DNA of 64,000 nt from Flectobacillus longus (GTDB lineage Bacteria > Bacteroidota > Bacteroidia > Cytophagales > Spirosomataceae), in contig NZ_JASHIC010000009.1 in assembly GCF_030056705.1 (NCBI RefSeq), forward strand, positions 156,125-220,124. The letters run 5' to 3'. The translations under genes were made by a program, and so were the position numbers. This document shows positions 15,650 to 24,914 of this stretch, piece by piece. Under the pieces are notes generated by a model. The model ran no database searches. It was not told the origin of the DNA and was given only the letters and a program-made list of their open reading frames with translations. The first letter of the stretch is position 1, and each line of letters begins with the position of its first letter.

Positions 15650-18418
15650 CTAATACAATTCGAAAAGGTAATTTCCTGAGCCTACTGAAATCAGATATTT
15701 ATTGCCCTGCTTTTCGGCGGGAATGATTTTACCATTTTGTTTAATGGTTTTTCCTAAATGTTGATCTATTAAAATCTTGGCATTTGTATTGACAGGAACG
15801 CTTACGTTTAGGGTAAAGCGTTTGCTTGTTTTTTTCCAAAGGGTACTTATTTTTCCGTAAGGAGATTCATAACTTCCCTCAGCTTGTGTAAGGTTTCCTA
15901 CCACTTCTGGTGCGATGATGATTTCCTTAAAAGCTACATTTCTTTCACTTTGACGGATTCCTGCTAAACTGCTATACAACCACTCCATTAAATGCCCAAG
16001 CATAAAATGGTTGTGAGAATTACCCTCTGCTTGCCATGATTCGGTAAGGGCGGTAGCGCCTTTTTTGAGCTGATAGCCATAACCCGGCACATCTGAGCGG
16101 TTGTTCATCGCAAAAATGATGTCAGAGCATCCTTCTGATTCTAATACTCTTAGAACATATCGATAGCCAATATCCCCTGCTGTTAGGGCATAGTTACGTG
16201 TTTGAATATCATCAATCAAATGTTGTAAAACAGCTTTACGATTTTCTGGCTCAACCAAATTCATGAACAGTGCCATGGCATTTGCGGTTTGACTACCCGA
16301 AGCATACTGTTTGGTTTCAGGATTAAAGAAAGCCTGATTAAAAGCTTTTTTGACTTCTTCTGCTATATCAGCATATTCCTGTGCGTCGTCGCCATGCCCT
16401 AAAATTTTGGCAATTTTCTCAGCGATTTGCAAATCATAATAGTAAATCGCTGTACCTGTTACACCCATAGGAGTCAGTTGTGATACGCCAGGAGGTTTTG
16501 GCCCTAAATCATACCAATCGCCCAAACCTTGCGAAAGAATATGGTTTTGAGCTTTGCTGGCGAGGTATTTCAAATAGCGCTGCATCATGGGATAGGCTTC
16601 GTCCAGTACGCGGGTGTCGCCATACCAGAGATACATATAGTAAGGAACAATAATGCTGCTACTGCCCCATTCTGGCGAGTCGCGGAACATGTCGCCCCCC
16701 CATTCAAATTTGACATATTCAGGAGCAATCTCGGGAATCAAACCGTTAGGAAGTTGCGAGAGCTGCATATCTTTAACCGCCTTTTTGAACATTGGAGCCA
16801 CATCGTAACGATAGCGAACCGAAGATCCCATCAAGTGTACTTGTTCTAGCCAACCTAATTTTTCACGGTGTGGACAATCGGTGAACACCGAAGTCATATT
16901 GCTTTTAATAGCCCAATCTATAAGTTGATGTGTCTGGTTAAAAAGTGTATCCGAGCTGGCAAACTGCCCAATCGTTGAGGCAGAATTACGAATATGCAAT
17001 CCTTTTATACTGATTAACTGTGTTTTAGTATTAGCCTCGGGCTTGGCTCCTTTTACTTGTAAATATCGAAAACCATAATAGCTAAAGCGTGGTTGCCATG
17101 TTTCTATGCCTTCTCCTTTGAGTACATAACTAAAAATATAGGGATTTCCAGAAGCCTTTTGGTTGACAGTACCATCGGTATTGAGTAACTCTGAAGGTCG
17201 AACCCATACCGTATCGCCTTTATTACCTTTTACTTTTAATTCGATAATACCAGAAGCATTTTGTCCCAAATCAAATACCCAATCGCCTGAGGCAACTTGC
17301 TTCTGTTGAATAGGCTGAAAAGACTCCATGATTTTAACAGGTTCTATCAGCTGAGGACTCAAACGAGTATGACCTTCCACCACGATGGCATTTCGCCATA
17401 AACTCTCATCGAAGGTGGGCATATCCCAGCCTTTTTGTTCCAGATTAGCATTGTAGTCTTCACCTCCATAAATACTTGAAAAAGTTATAGGGCTTGGGGC
17501 AGTTTTCCACGAATTATCACTGTAAAGGTTTTGCTCAGAACCATCTTGGAATTCCACTTTTAGTCGACAAATCATTTTGGGTAAACCAAACATACCTTTG
17601 AGTTTGCGATAGCGTCCTTTTACAGGAGGTATATAGTAAAAGCCGTTTCCAAGCATAACCCCAAAGGTATTTTTACCTTCTTCCAAGGATTTTGTTATGT
17701 CAAAACCTACATAAAGTGCTTGTTTATCGTATTTTGTCCATCCTGCATCCAGAAAATTATCGCCGACTTTTTTACCATTTAAGCTCAACTCAAAATGTCC
17801 TAAGCCTGAGATAAAGACAGTAGCACGTTTCACTTTTTTCTTTACCGAAAAATCTTTACGAAACATCGGTAAAATATTGTTCTTGAAAACCTTATCTTTT
17901 TGTCCATCGGTTGGTAAAATATTCACCAAACTATCAGCCAAGCGTTCGTAAGCAATCCATTGGGCATTGCGCCAATCCCCAGCAGAGAAAAGCCCCATTT
18001 GCCAAGTAGCCACTTCACTCCAAGCCGACGAGCGCCCCTGATTATCCCAGATTTTAACTTTCCAGTAATAAACTTGAGTGGCTTCCAGCGTTTTACCATC
18101 AAATTCTACTTGGATAGACTGGTCAGAGGTAATTTTGCCAGAATCCCAAATATTGGCTTTGTTAGGTTGTAGCAACTCGGGTGAATCTGCTACTAAAATT
18201 TGATAGGAAGTTTGCTTAACATTATATCCCCCCGACTGAATTTTCCAACTCAATCGTGGTTTGCGAATATCTATACCAATAGGGTTTTTTAGATATTCAC
18301 AACGCAAGTCATAAAGCGACAAATTTTGTGCATTACCAAGAAAGCTCATACACAGAATTTGCAGAAAACATAAAATAACGTGAGTTAATGGAGGAAAGTT
18401 TCGTAAATGGAATTTCAT
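15650..18418 (-). CDS. GH78 alpha-L-rhamnosidase
   Basis: A 922-residue secreted enzyme with a signal peptide at residues 1-30. It opens with the fibronectin-like module LRCEYLKNPIGIDIRKPRLS seen in Bacteroidota rhamnosidases. The lectin-like N-domain contains FISGLGHFELSLNGKKVGD and the (alpha/alpha)6 catalytic domain spans roughly 480-830. The usual acid motif DCPxRDERxGW appears here as DCPHREKLGW (514-523), one residue shorter, with Glu519 as the likely general acid. That form typifies a separate GH78 branch. TALTESWQAEGNSHNHFMLG near the end is also typical. It should release terminal alpha-L-rhamnose from pectic side chains or oligosaccharides. Confidence 0.93.
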   Translation of the reverse strand: MKFHLRNFPPLTHVILCFLQILCMSFLGNAQNLSLYDLRCEYLKNPIGIDIRKPRLSWKIQSGGYNVKQTSYQILVADSPELLQPNKANIWDSGKITSDQSIQVEFDGKTLEATQVYYWKVKIWDNQGRSSAWSEVATWQMGLFSAGDWRNAQWIAYERLADSLVNILPTDGQKDKVFKNNILPMFRKDFSVKKKVKRATVFISGLGHFELSLNGKKVGDNFLDAGWTKYDKQALYVGFDITKSLEEGKNTFGVMLGNGFYYIPPVKGRYRKLKGMFGLPKMICRLKVEFQDGSEQNLYSDNSWKTAPSPITFSSIYGGEDYNANLEQKGWDMPTFDESLWRNAIVVEGHTRLSPQLIEPVKIMESFQPIQQKQVASGDWVFDLGQNASGIIELKVKGNKGDTVWVRPSELLNTDGTVNQKASGNPYIFSYVLKGEGIETWQPRFSYYGFRYLQVKGAKPEANTKTQLISIKGLHIRNSASTIGQFASSDTLFNQTHQLIDWAIKSNMTSVFTDCPHREKLGWLEQVHLMGSSVRYRYDVAPMFKKAVKDMQLSQLPNGLIPEIAPEYVKFEWGGDMFRDSPEWGSSSIIVPYYMYLWYGDTRVLDEAYPMMQRYLKYLASKAQNHILSQGLGDWYDLGPKPPGVSQLTPMGVTGTAIYYYDLQIAEKIAKILGHGDDAQEYADIAEEVKKAFNQAFFNPETKQYASGSQTANAMALFMNLVEPENRKAVLQHLIDDIQTRNYALTAGDIGYRYVLRVLESEGCSDIIFAMNNRSDVPGYGYQLKKGATALTESWQAEGNSHNHFMLGHLMEWLYSSLAGIRQSERNVAFKEIIIAPEVVGNLTQAEGSYESPYGKISTLWKKTSKRFTLNVSVPVNTNAKILIDQHLGKTIKQNGKIIPAEKQGNKYLISVGSGNYLFELY

Positions 18419-18432
18419 TGTTTGACATGTTT

Positions 18433-18524
18433 AGGGTTCAGGCAAAAAGGCACTAGGCACCAGTGTTGATAATCATGTTATTTTCGTTAAAAACTGATGC
18501 CTGTTGCCTTTTTGCCTAATCCCT
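18433..18524. repeat. Long imperfect inverted repeat, AGGCA/TGCCT type
   Basis: Arms 18433-18464 and 18493-18524 match at 27 of 32 positions and share AGGCAAAAAGGCA. They fill the gap between two co-directional rhamnosidase genes. A hairpin terminator or mRNA-stabilising structure is likely. Confidence 0.7.
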
Positions 18525-18532
18525 CTATAAAC

Positions 18533-20719
18533 TTACTGCTGATACTTCACCTCGATGGTTTGTCCTTTTGGAATACTTAGCTCATACCATTGATTGCCAA
18601 TAGATTGAATCGTTCCTTGTATACAAGTTGGAGTGGTTTGACTTTTAAACTTAAGTTTTCCAACACCATCATTGGTACCAGTTATTTTGATAGATTCTTT
18701 GCTACAATACAATTTGACATCACCTTTTGGGGTTGGGACGCTTCCTTCCATCCAAGCCAAACCACCAAGCTCAGGAGTAATCTCATATTGCTCATAAGCT
18801 GGACTTGTTGGTTTTACCCCTAAATAGTATTTTCCTAATAAATAAATAGGACTTGCTCCCCAAGCATGACAAAGACTTTTCCCGAACGGACGACCGTACA
18901 TGGCATAATGTTCAGCTCCTGATTTTGTTGGATTATATTCTTCCCAGAAAGAGGTCGCTCCAAGTTTGAGCATACCGCCCCAATAGGATTTCATTTCGTC
19001 TAAAACGAATTTTTGTTCACCTAAAGCACACAACGCTTCCAATTCATAAAAACGCATATATGGCGTAGTGATTTTTTGAATTTTATCATTTAACAAAACA
19101 TGATTTTTGATTCCTTGTTTTTTGGCATCATCCAAATAATTGAAGAAAATCGCAAACATATTGCTGTATCTGGTTACGTTATCGGTCTGTTTTCCATCTA
19201 CTTGACTATGTACAAAAGCATGCTTGCTGTCATTCCAATAAGTTGAGAAAAATTTAGATTTCAATTCTTCTCCAATTTGCTTGTATCGAGTAGCCCCTTT
19301 GGTATCATTGGCGATATTAGCACATAAGGTCATAGTTTCGAGACTACGAGTAAGCAATAGTTGTTCAAAGCTTACAGCTCCTTTTTTACTCAAACCTTCT
19401 GCCCAGTCGATAAATACCCAGTCACCCGAAAGCCCTTCCATCATACCATCTTTGTTGCGACGACTCAAGCAATACTCCATGAGCGTTTGCATACGAGGAT
19501 AAAATTGTTGGATAAAAGTCTTATCTCCCGTATATAAATAATAATCGTAAATTCCTAAAAACCAATAGAATGTATAATCCATAATGGTATTGATATGACT
19601 AGTTACAGGATCTTTGCCACGCAAAGCCAAGAGCGTGCGAGTAACAGCAGGCGAATCAAAGAAGGAATAGTAGTTCATCAAATAACTTTGGTAGGCATCG
19701 CCCGACCAAATCCAACGGTCACGTTTGATACCATCTATGAAAAACTCGCGGGTATTGAGCTGAAATGTGTATTTTGCCACATCATAGATCTGATTGATTT
19801 GCTCGTCTGAACAACGGAAATTACCGCGCTCTTTCTCAGGCATATACTCATATAACATAGATACCTCTTTGAAGGATACAGCAGGAGATTTTTTGATAAA
19901 AATATATCGAAAAGCCTTGGTCAATTCCATTGTCGAATCTTTGGCAATCGACTGATTGATGGTGAGTTGATCAAGTGTTTCGCAGTGTTCGGTATCCATG
20001 GCTTCTTCTTTTGATTCACCATAAAAAATCTCAACTTTTCCTTTCCCTTTCAACCCTTTGAGTTGAACAAAACCAAATGTTTCTTTTCCAAAATCTATCA
20101 TTGTACCCTCTTTTAGTGTTTCCACTTTTACAGGTTTTTGTACTTTGGTTGCCAAGCTAAATTTGGAAGGTGCTTGTGCTGGCGTATTAAAATTCCAAGA
20201 ACCAGCATTGAGCCATGTTGTACCCGATTGGTCAGAAGCTTTTCCTGTTTCGTCAATCCACTCTTTATCTTCAAAAGTCACCAACCAAGAGCTGTCAGAA
20301 ACGACATTTTTTCCTTGGATGAAAATAGCAGGAACACGGTCTTGGCAAAATACCTTCAGACTTAACTTATGTTTTCCTGCGGGCATCGTAATTTTTTTTG
20401 GATAACCAGTAATGGCTTTTCCATCAATCTTAACATTGTATTGTCCTTCTACAAAAATCGAGACTTCTTCTGGGGCATTGAGCGTGAATGATTTATGAAA
20501 ATCAATCAAGTTATAATGACTGTCCAATTTCCAGAAGGGGGGTAAAAATACGTCACGTTCGGTACGGCGATTTTGCATTTTGTTACCCAGCCAAATTTCG
20601 AAATCTCCTGGATACCAAATCCAAGTAGCTTGTTGCGCAAGACTTAGCCCTGCACTAAACAACCAAAGTCCCAAAATGAGCTGGGACTGTAAAAGGCTTT
20701 TGTAGAAAAAACGTTTCAT
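18533..20719 (-). CDS. GH78-type alpha-L-rhamnosidase, divergent
   Basis: A 728-residue secreted protein with a signal peptide ending SLAQQ. The layout matches smaller GH78 enzymes: N-terminal beta domains (30-290), a helical barrel (300-640) and a C-terminal beta domain. The active-site strip reads DGIKRDRWIWSGDAYQS (329-345), corresponding to DCPxRDERxGWxGD. The usual Glu of RDE is replaced by Arg here. Asp334 and Asp341 are therefore the candidate acids, and the activity may be rhamnosidase on a different aglycone. It lies between the symporter and the other rhamnosidase on the same strand. Confidence 0.82.
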   Translation of the reverse strand: MKRFFYKSLLQSQLILGLWLFSAGLSLAQQATWIWYPGDFEIWLGNKMQNRRTERDVFLPPFWKLDSHYNLIDFHKSFTLNAPEEVSIFVEGQYNVKIDGKAITGYPKKITMPAGKHKLSLKVFCQDRVPAIFIQGKNVVSDSSWLVTFEDKEWIDETGKASDQSGTTWLNAGSWNFNTPAQAPSKFSLATKVQKPVKVETLKEGTMIDFGKETFGFVQLKGLKGKGKVEIFYGESKEEAMDTEHCETLDQLTINQSIAKDSTMELTKAFRYIFIKKSPAVSFKEVSMLYEYMPEKERGNFRCSDEQINQIYDVAKYTFQLNTREFFIDGIKRDRWIWSGDAYQSYLMNYYSFFDSPAVTRTLLALRGKDPVTSHINTIMDYTFYWFLGIYDYYLYTGDKTFIQQFYPRMQTLMEYCLSRRNKDGMMEGLSGDWVFIDWAEGLSKKGAVSFEQLLLTRSLETMTLCANIANDTKGATRYKQIGEELKSKFFSTYWNDSKHAFVHSQVDGKQTDNVTRYSNMFAIFFNYLDDAKKQGIKNHVLLNDKIQKITTPYMRFYELEALCALGEQKFVLDEMKSYWGGMLKLGATSFWEEYNPTKSGAEHYAMYGRPFGKSLCHAWGASPIYLLGKYYLGVKPTSPAYEQYEITPELGGLAWMEGSVPTPKGDVKLYCSKESIKITGTNDGVGKLKFKSQTTPTCIQGTIQSIGNQWYELSIPKGQTIEVKYQQ

Positions 20720-20768
20720 GTATGTATTGAGGTTTGGGGCGAAAATTCTCGCTTTTGAAATGGTTGTT

Positions 20769-22349
20769 TTAACTAAAAAACAGATATAAAGAAACCATCA
20801 CAACCACTAAGGCTGTCCAAAGGGTGATTACTCTGGTACTTGGTTTAAATTCATGACTAGATGCCTCTTTTTCAGAAAGATAGATAACTGGATTTTTGTC
20901 AGTAATAGAAATAATCACTGCGACAAATGCCAAAAAGGCAAAAATGAAAAAGGATAACAAGAGATAATGCGGCCAAAAACTGTATTTGTCGGGCGTAAAT
21001 ACCCACAAGTACAATACGCCAACTCCGAGACTGAAGGCAGAGCCAAAAGATAGAATGGCGTTTACGGCCTTTTGTGTCATGGCTTTCCAGAAAACAGTTA
21101 ATAAGAAAACTACAGAAAGTGGTGGTGCAATAAAACCCAAGACTGACTGAAAGACATCAAACAAATTAAGCCCTTTGATAGAATCTATAGCCAATGCCAT
21201 CAATACCGCAAATACGCAACCTGCCAGTACTGTCATGCGACCGACTTTGATAATTTGTTCGTTACTAGCACTTGGATTGATTTTTTTGACATAGACATCC
21301 ATCGTAAAAACAGTACTCAGGGAATTGAGTGACGAACCAATCGTTCCGACTAATACTGCAATTAAAACAACAATGACCAAACCATTTAATCCAGCAGGAA
21401 ATAAGTTGGTTACCATCGTCATGTATGCCATAGATGGGTCAGTAAGGTTAGGGAAAAGAATATGACAAATGACACCTGTCAAGATAAATAGCGGTAGAGA
21501 TAGGATTTTTAACCAAGCGATAAAGTTTACTCCTAATTGACCTTGTTCAAGGGTTCTCGCTCCTAAAACCGATTGTACCATAGCTTGATCAGTACAGAAA
21601 AATGCAATAGCTGATACAGGATAACCCAACAAAATAGCAGGCCAAGGGTATTTGGTATCGTTGGCAGGATGAATCAAAGTCCAGAAATCTGCTGGCACTT
21701 GATGATACATCGTCGATATGCCACCCACTTTTTGTAAGCCCAAAATCGTTAGAGTAGTAGATACCGCAATTAATAAAATCATTTGAAAAACATTCACCTT
21801 TGCAATAGCTTTGAGTCCGCCCATATAGGCAAATAGTCCTGCAAAAAGCACCAAGACAATTACCGCAGGAGCCATTGGAATGCCTAAGATTTGTCTTACC
21901 AAAAAACCACCTGAAAAAAGACCTAGCGATAACCAAGAAATCAAAATCTTAATGAGCGCATACCATGCTAAGATATTTTGGGTAGAATCGCCGTAACGCT
22001 TACCCATAAACTCTGGCATGGTGGATACTTTTGAGGCGATGTATTTGGGCGCAAAAACAATGGCTAATAAAAACAAGAATACAAAGGCATACCACTCGAA
22101 GTTAACCGCCACAATTCCTGTGCTATAGCCAATACTAGCAAATGCCAAAAGCATCGAAGGTCCCACATTTGTTCCCCACATATTAAAACCGATACTGTAC
22201 CAATCCAGTGATTTATTGGCTAGAAATAGTGTTTCGTCAGTATTTTTTTTGCGACTTGCACGATAGCCTATCACTAAAAGGAGTACCAAATAAACGGCAA
22301 CAATGGCATAGTCAAGCCAAGTGAGTTTTTCTGCTAGAGGTGAAAGCAT
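20769..22349 (-). CDS. Sodium:solute symporter (SSS family)
   Basis: I take the ATG at 22349 (MLSPLAEKLTWLDYAIV); the longer frame to 22415 begins with TTG and adds a hydrophilic extension. The ~526-residue protein has about 13-14 membrane helices and SSS signatures such as SLDWYSIGFNMWGTNVGPSM, KYIASKVSTMPEFMGKRYG, and GSSLNSLSTVFTMDVY in the sodium-site region. The closest recognisable group is SGLT-like sugar transporters. It is the only sugar importer in the pectin cluster and would carry released monosaccharides or short uronides across the inner membrane. The substrate cannot be read from sequence. Confidence 0.92.
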   Translation of the reverse strand: MLSPLAEKLTWLDYAIVAVYLVLLLVIGYRASRKKNTDETLFLANKSLDWYSIGFNMWGTNVGPSMLLAFASIGYSTGIVAVNFEWYAFVFLFLLAIVFAPKYIASKVSTMPEFMGKRYGDSTQNILAWYALIKILISWLSLGLFSGGFLVRQILGIPMAPAVIVLVLFAGLFAYMGGLKAIAKVNVFQMILLIAVSTTLTILGLQKVGGISTMYHQVPADFWTLIHPANDTKYPWPAILLGYPVSAIAFFCTDQAMVQSVLGARTLEQGQLGVNFIAWLKILSLPLFILTGVICHILFPNLTDPSMAYMTMVTNLFPAGLNGLVIVVLIAVLVGTIGSSLNSLSTVFTMDVYVKKINPSASNEQIIKVGRMTVLAGCVFAVLMALAIDSIKGLNLFDVFQSVLGFIAPPLSVVFLLTVFWKAMTQKAVNAILSFGSAFSLGVGVLYLWVFTPDKYSFWPHYLLLSFFIFAFLAFVAVIISITDKNPVIYLSEKEASSHEFKPSTRVITLWTALVVVMVSLYLFFS

Positions 22350-22405
22350 AGTTAGGGTTGAGGATTTTGTAATAAATACGGGAAACAAGTTATTTTTGGC
22401 TGCTT

Positions 22406-22505
22406 TAGGCTTCAAGCTTTATGCCGTAGGCTAAAAGTGCAATCCGAGTCGAATGGGACACTGACCGAGGATGTATTTTGCCTAATGCCTATTGCTTAAA
22501 GCCTA
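22406..22505. repeat. Inverted repeat enclosing a degenerate copy of the 141-bp unit
   Basis: Imperfect arms at 22406-22432 and 22480-22505 (TAGGCTT...AAGC with ATGCC or GGCAT) enclose AATCCGAGTCGA...GGGACACTGACCGAGGATG (22441-22473). That enclosed piece looks like the two ends of a 141-bp unit with the middle deleted. Confidence 0.5.
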
Positions 22506-22511
22506 CATCTT

Positions 22512-23217
22512 CTCAATCCGTGTCGAGTGTCTCACTCGACAACTTGCGTTAGCACAGCGGTACTTTACTATCATTATGATATTTCAAGACTTTATATGCG
22601 AGTTTTTGCTGTCGCTAGTTGGTCAGTGAGACACTGACCACGGATGCAAATTTCTCAATCCGTGTCGAGTGTCTCACTCGACAACTTTCGTTAGCACAGC
22701 GGACTTTACTATCATTATGATATTTTAAGACTTTATATGCGAGTTTTTGCTGTCGCTAGTTGGTCAGTGAGACACTGACCACGGATGCAAATTTCTCAAT
22801 CCGTGTCGAGTGTCGCACTCGACAACTTTCGTTAGCACAGCGGACTTTACTATCATTATGATATTTCAAGACTTTATATGCGAGTTTTTGCTGTCGCTAG
22901 TTGGTCAGTGCGACACTGACCACAGATGCAAATTTCTCAATCCGTGTCGAGTGTCTCACTCGACAACTTTCGTTAGCACAGCGGACTTTACTATCATTAT
23001 GATATTTCAAGACTTTATATGCGAGTTTTTGCTGTCGCTAGTTGGTCAGTGAGACACTGACCACGGATGCAAATTTCTCAATCCGTGTCGAGTGTCTCAC
23101 TCGACAACTTTCGTTAGCACAGCGGACTTTACTATCATTATGATATTTTAAGACTTTATATGCGAGTTTTTGCTGTCGCTAGTTGGTCAGTGAGACACTG
23201 ACCACGGATGCAAAGCC
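22512..23217. repeat. Five-copy 141-bp tandem repeat with paired hairpins
   Basis: Unit starts are at 22512, 22654, 22795, 22936 and 23077; the first unit is 142 bp, the others 141. Each unit opens with the hairpin GTCGAGTG-TCT-CACTCGAC and closes with GGTCAGTG-AGA-CACTGACC. The ends ATCCGTG and CACGGAT are inverted, so the whole unit is an imperfect ~141-bp palindrome. Copy 3 has TCG in the first loop and CGA in the second, a matched change. No promoter, origin or gene was recognised inside, and the array fills the ~870-bp gap between the symporter and the next glycosidase. Confidence 0.95.
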
Positions 23218-23225
23218 TACAGCTT

Positions 23226-24776
23226 CTAGATACTAAATCTTACTTTTTTGAGTTTTTTGGACTTGCCAATGAGTTTGCCGTCAGCAAAAATTTGTAGACC
23301 TTTGCCTTTGTTGTATTTTTTACCAGTTTCGTCCCAAAGGATTGTAATGAGTTTTCCATGATAAGAAATATTTTCTAGACAAAACCAAGCCCATTGTTTG
23401 CTCGAAATCAAAGGACTGATTTCTAATACTTGGTCTTCACGAGGTTTGAGTCCCACTAAATCGCTGATAATCAGGTCGGCATAGGCAGAGTGATTATAGA
23501 ACTTACTTCTTGGATTGTCGCCTTTGAGCCATTCTCCATTTTTCTCATCCTGATACTCGCCTAAGTAAAGCTTCCCATTCATTTGATGCGAAAAGGCATA
23601 TTTTTTTAGTTCATCGTAGAAAACCTGAGGGGTCATATCGCCTTTATGCTTGTAATTATTGAGCAAATTGGACAGCGCCTTCAACGTTTGTGTAGTAGCA
23701 TAAGGCCAAAGTGGACCATCCCATTCGCAACCATGTCCTGAACCATGTGTACGGAACAAGTGGTGGCGACGCTCGGCAGTGGTAATACCCCATTTTGCTT
23801 TAAAGCCTAAAGTGTCGGTAAGTTGACTCCATTGTTTGGCATAGTTTGCCTTATCTTCTGGCAAATTAAAATACCAAGGAATAAAGCCAATAGCCTCACG
23901 AGCGTCTGAGAAAGCTTTTGTTTTTTCTAATTTTACCTTAAAAAAAGAGGCCTTACTATCCCAAAGGGTATCTTCAACGGCTTTTCTAAGGAAATTAGCT
24001 TTATCTGTAAAAACCTTTTGTGTGTTTGCATCGCCCAGTAATTCTGCCATTCTGGCTAAAGATTTAGCATTGGCATACATATAGCTATTGATGGTTGGAC
24101 GAATATTTTTATCTTTTCTGCCCCCACTAATAGACTCTTCCATGGCATCTTTTACGTCAAACTGGTAGAACATTCCGTTTGGTAATTGGCGTTCTTCTTC
24201 CCATTTTTTATAATCTGCTACGAGTGTCTGAAGGTTTTTTTCTAAAAAAGATTTATCCAAATTGACTAAATAACGTTGATACACAGCGTCATCAATCCAG
24301 CTACTAAAGGCGTGAAAACGTTGTACATTGTGTTTGGGATCGACATAAAGCCAAAAGCGAATATAATCGTCTGTGTACTGTTGATTGCGGAGCCAACGAG
24401 TTTCATAAATATGATGTCCCAAAGCACTACTGATGGCATTGTGCTTACCAGCGTGATTTACTTTGGTGATGAATTCAGTAAAAATAAAGCCATCAGCCGT
24501 TTGCTTGAGGTGCTTTCGCAATACCCACCAACGATAATAGTATATCTCCTGAATCAAAGAGTCGGGGCAATCTAATAAAGGAATATTCTGCGCTAACCAA
24601 TTATATGATTGTGCATTCGGAATAAAATTAATAACAGCTTCTTCCTTATCAAGCGCATTGTAGCGCTCAACTGCCGACGCTAAGGTTTTGGTCCCAACAA
24701 AATCGGTCTTCTGAGCCACACTCCCATACCCCAGAAGAATACAGCCCCAAAGGCTTAATATTTTTTTAATGTACAT
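23226..24776 (-). CDS. Secreted MGH1/GH63-like glycoside hydrolase
   Basis: I choose the ATG at 24776 (MYIKKILSLWGCILLGYGSVAQ), which gives a proper signal peptide; the frame to 24878 starts with GTG and adds an unlikely leader. The ~516-residue protein has an (alpha/alpha)6-barrel pattern. GCEWDGPLWPYATTQTL and FIPWYFNLPEDK resemble MGH1-like and GH63-related hydrolases (mannosylglycerate hydrolase, alpha-glucosidase relatives). Bacteroidota pectin clusters often carry such proteins, but substrate and family number cannot be assigned here. It is first after the tandem array and may act on oligosaccharides in the periplasm. Confidence 0.7.
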   Translation of the reverse strand: MYIKKILSLWGCILLGYGSVAQKTDFVGTKTLASAVERYNALDKEEAVINFIPNAQSYNWLAQNIPLLDCPDSLIQEIYYYRWWVLRKHLKQTADGFIFTEFITKVNHAGKHNAISSALGHHIYETRWLRNQQYTDDYIRFWLYVDPKHNVQRFHAFSSWIDDAVYQRYLVNLDKSFLEKNLQTLVADYKKWEEERQLPNGMFYQFDVKDAMEESISGGRKDKNIRPTINSYMYANAKSLARMAELLGDANTQKVFTDKANFLRKAVEDTLWDSKASFFKVKLEKTKAFSDAREAIGFIPWYFNLPEDKANYAKQWSQLTDTLGFKAKWGITTAERRHHLFRTHGSGHGCEWDGPLWPYATTQTLKALSNLLNNYKHKGDMTPQVFYDELKKYAFSHQMNGKLYLGEYQDEKNGEWLKGDNPRSKFYNHSAYADLIISDLVGLKPREDQVLEISPLISSKQWAWFCLENISYHGKLITILWDETGKKYNKGKGLQIFADGKLIGKSKKLKKVRFSI

Positions 24777-24914
24777 GATTTCATTTAGTGAGTTATAAAT
24801 GAGTGATTTAGTGATTTTTATAAAATAATCAGTCCAACCTTTATAAGGTTGATATCTCTTCCAATCTAACATAATCACTCATGCACTCAATCGCACAATC
24901 ACTCAATCGTTTTC

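Noticed and set aside
22810..23052. Open frame across the 141-bp tandem array
   Set aside because: 141 is divisible by three, so any unit without a stop gives a long frame. The encoded peptide simply repeats the unit, and the palindromic structure explains the sequence better.
22512..23217. CRISPR array
   Set aside because: Units are contiguous and nearly identical along their whole length; there are no variable spacers, and no cas genes are present.
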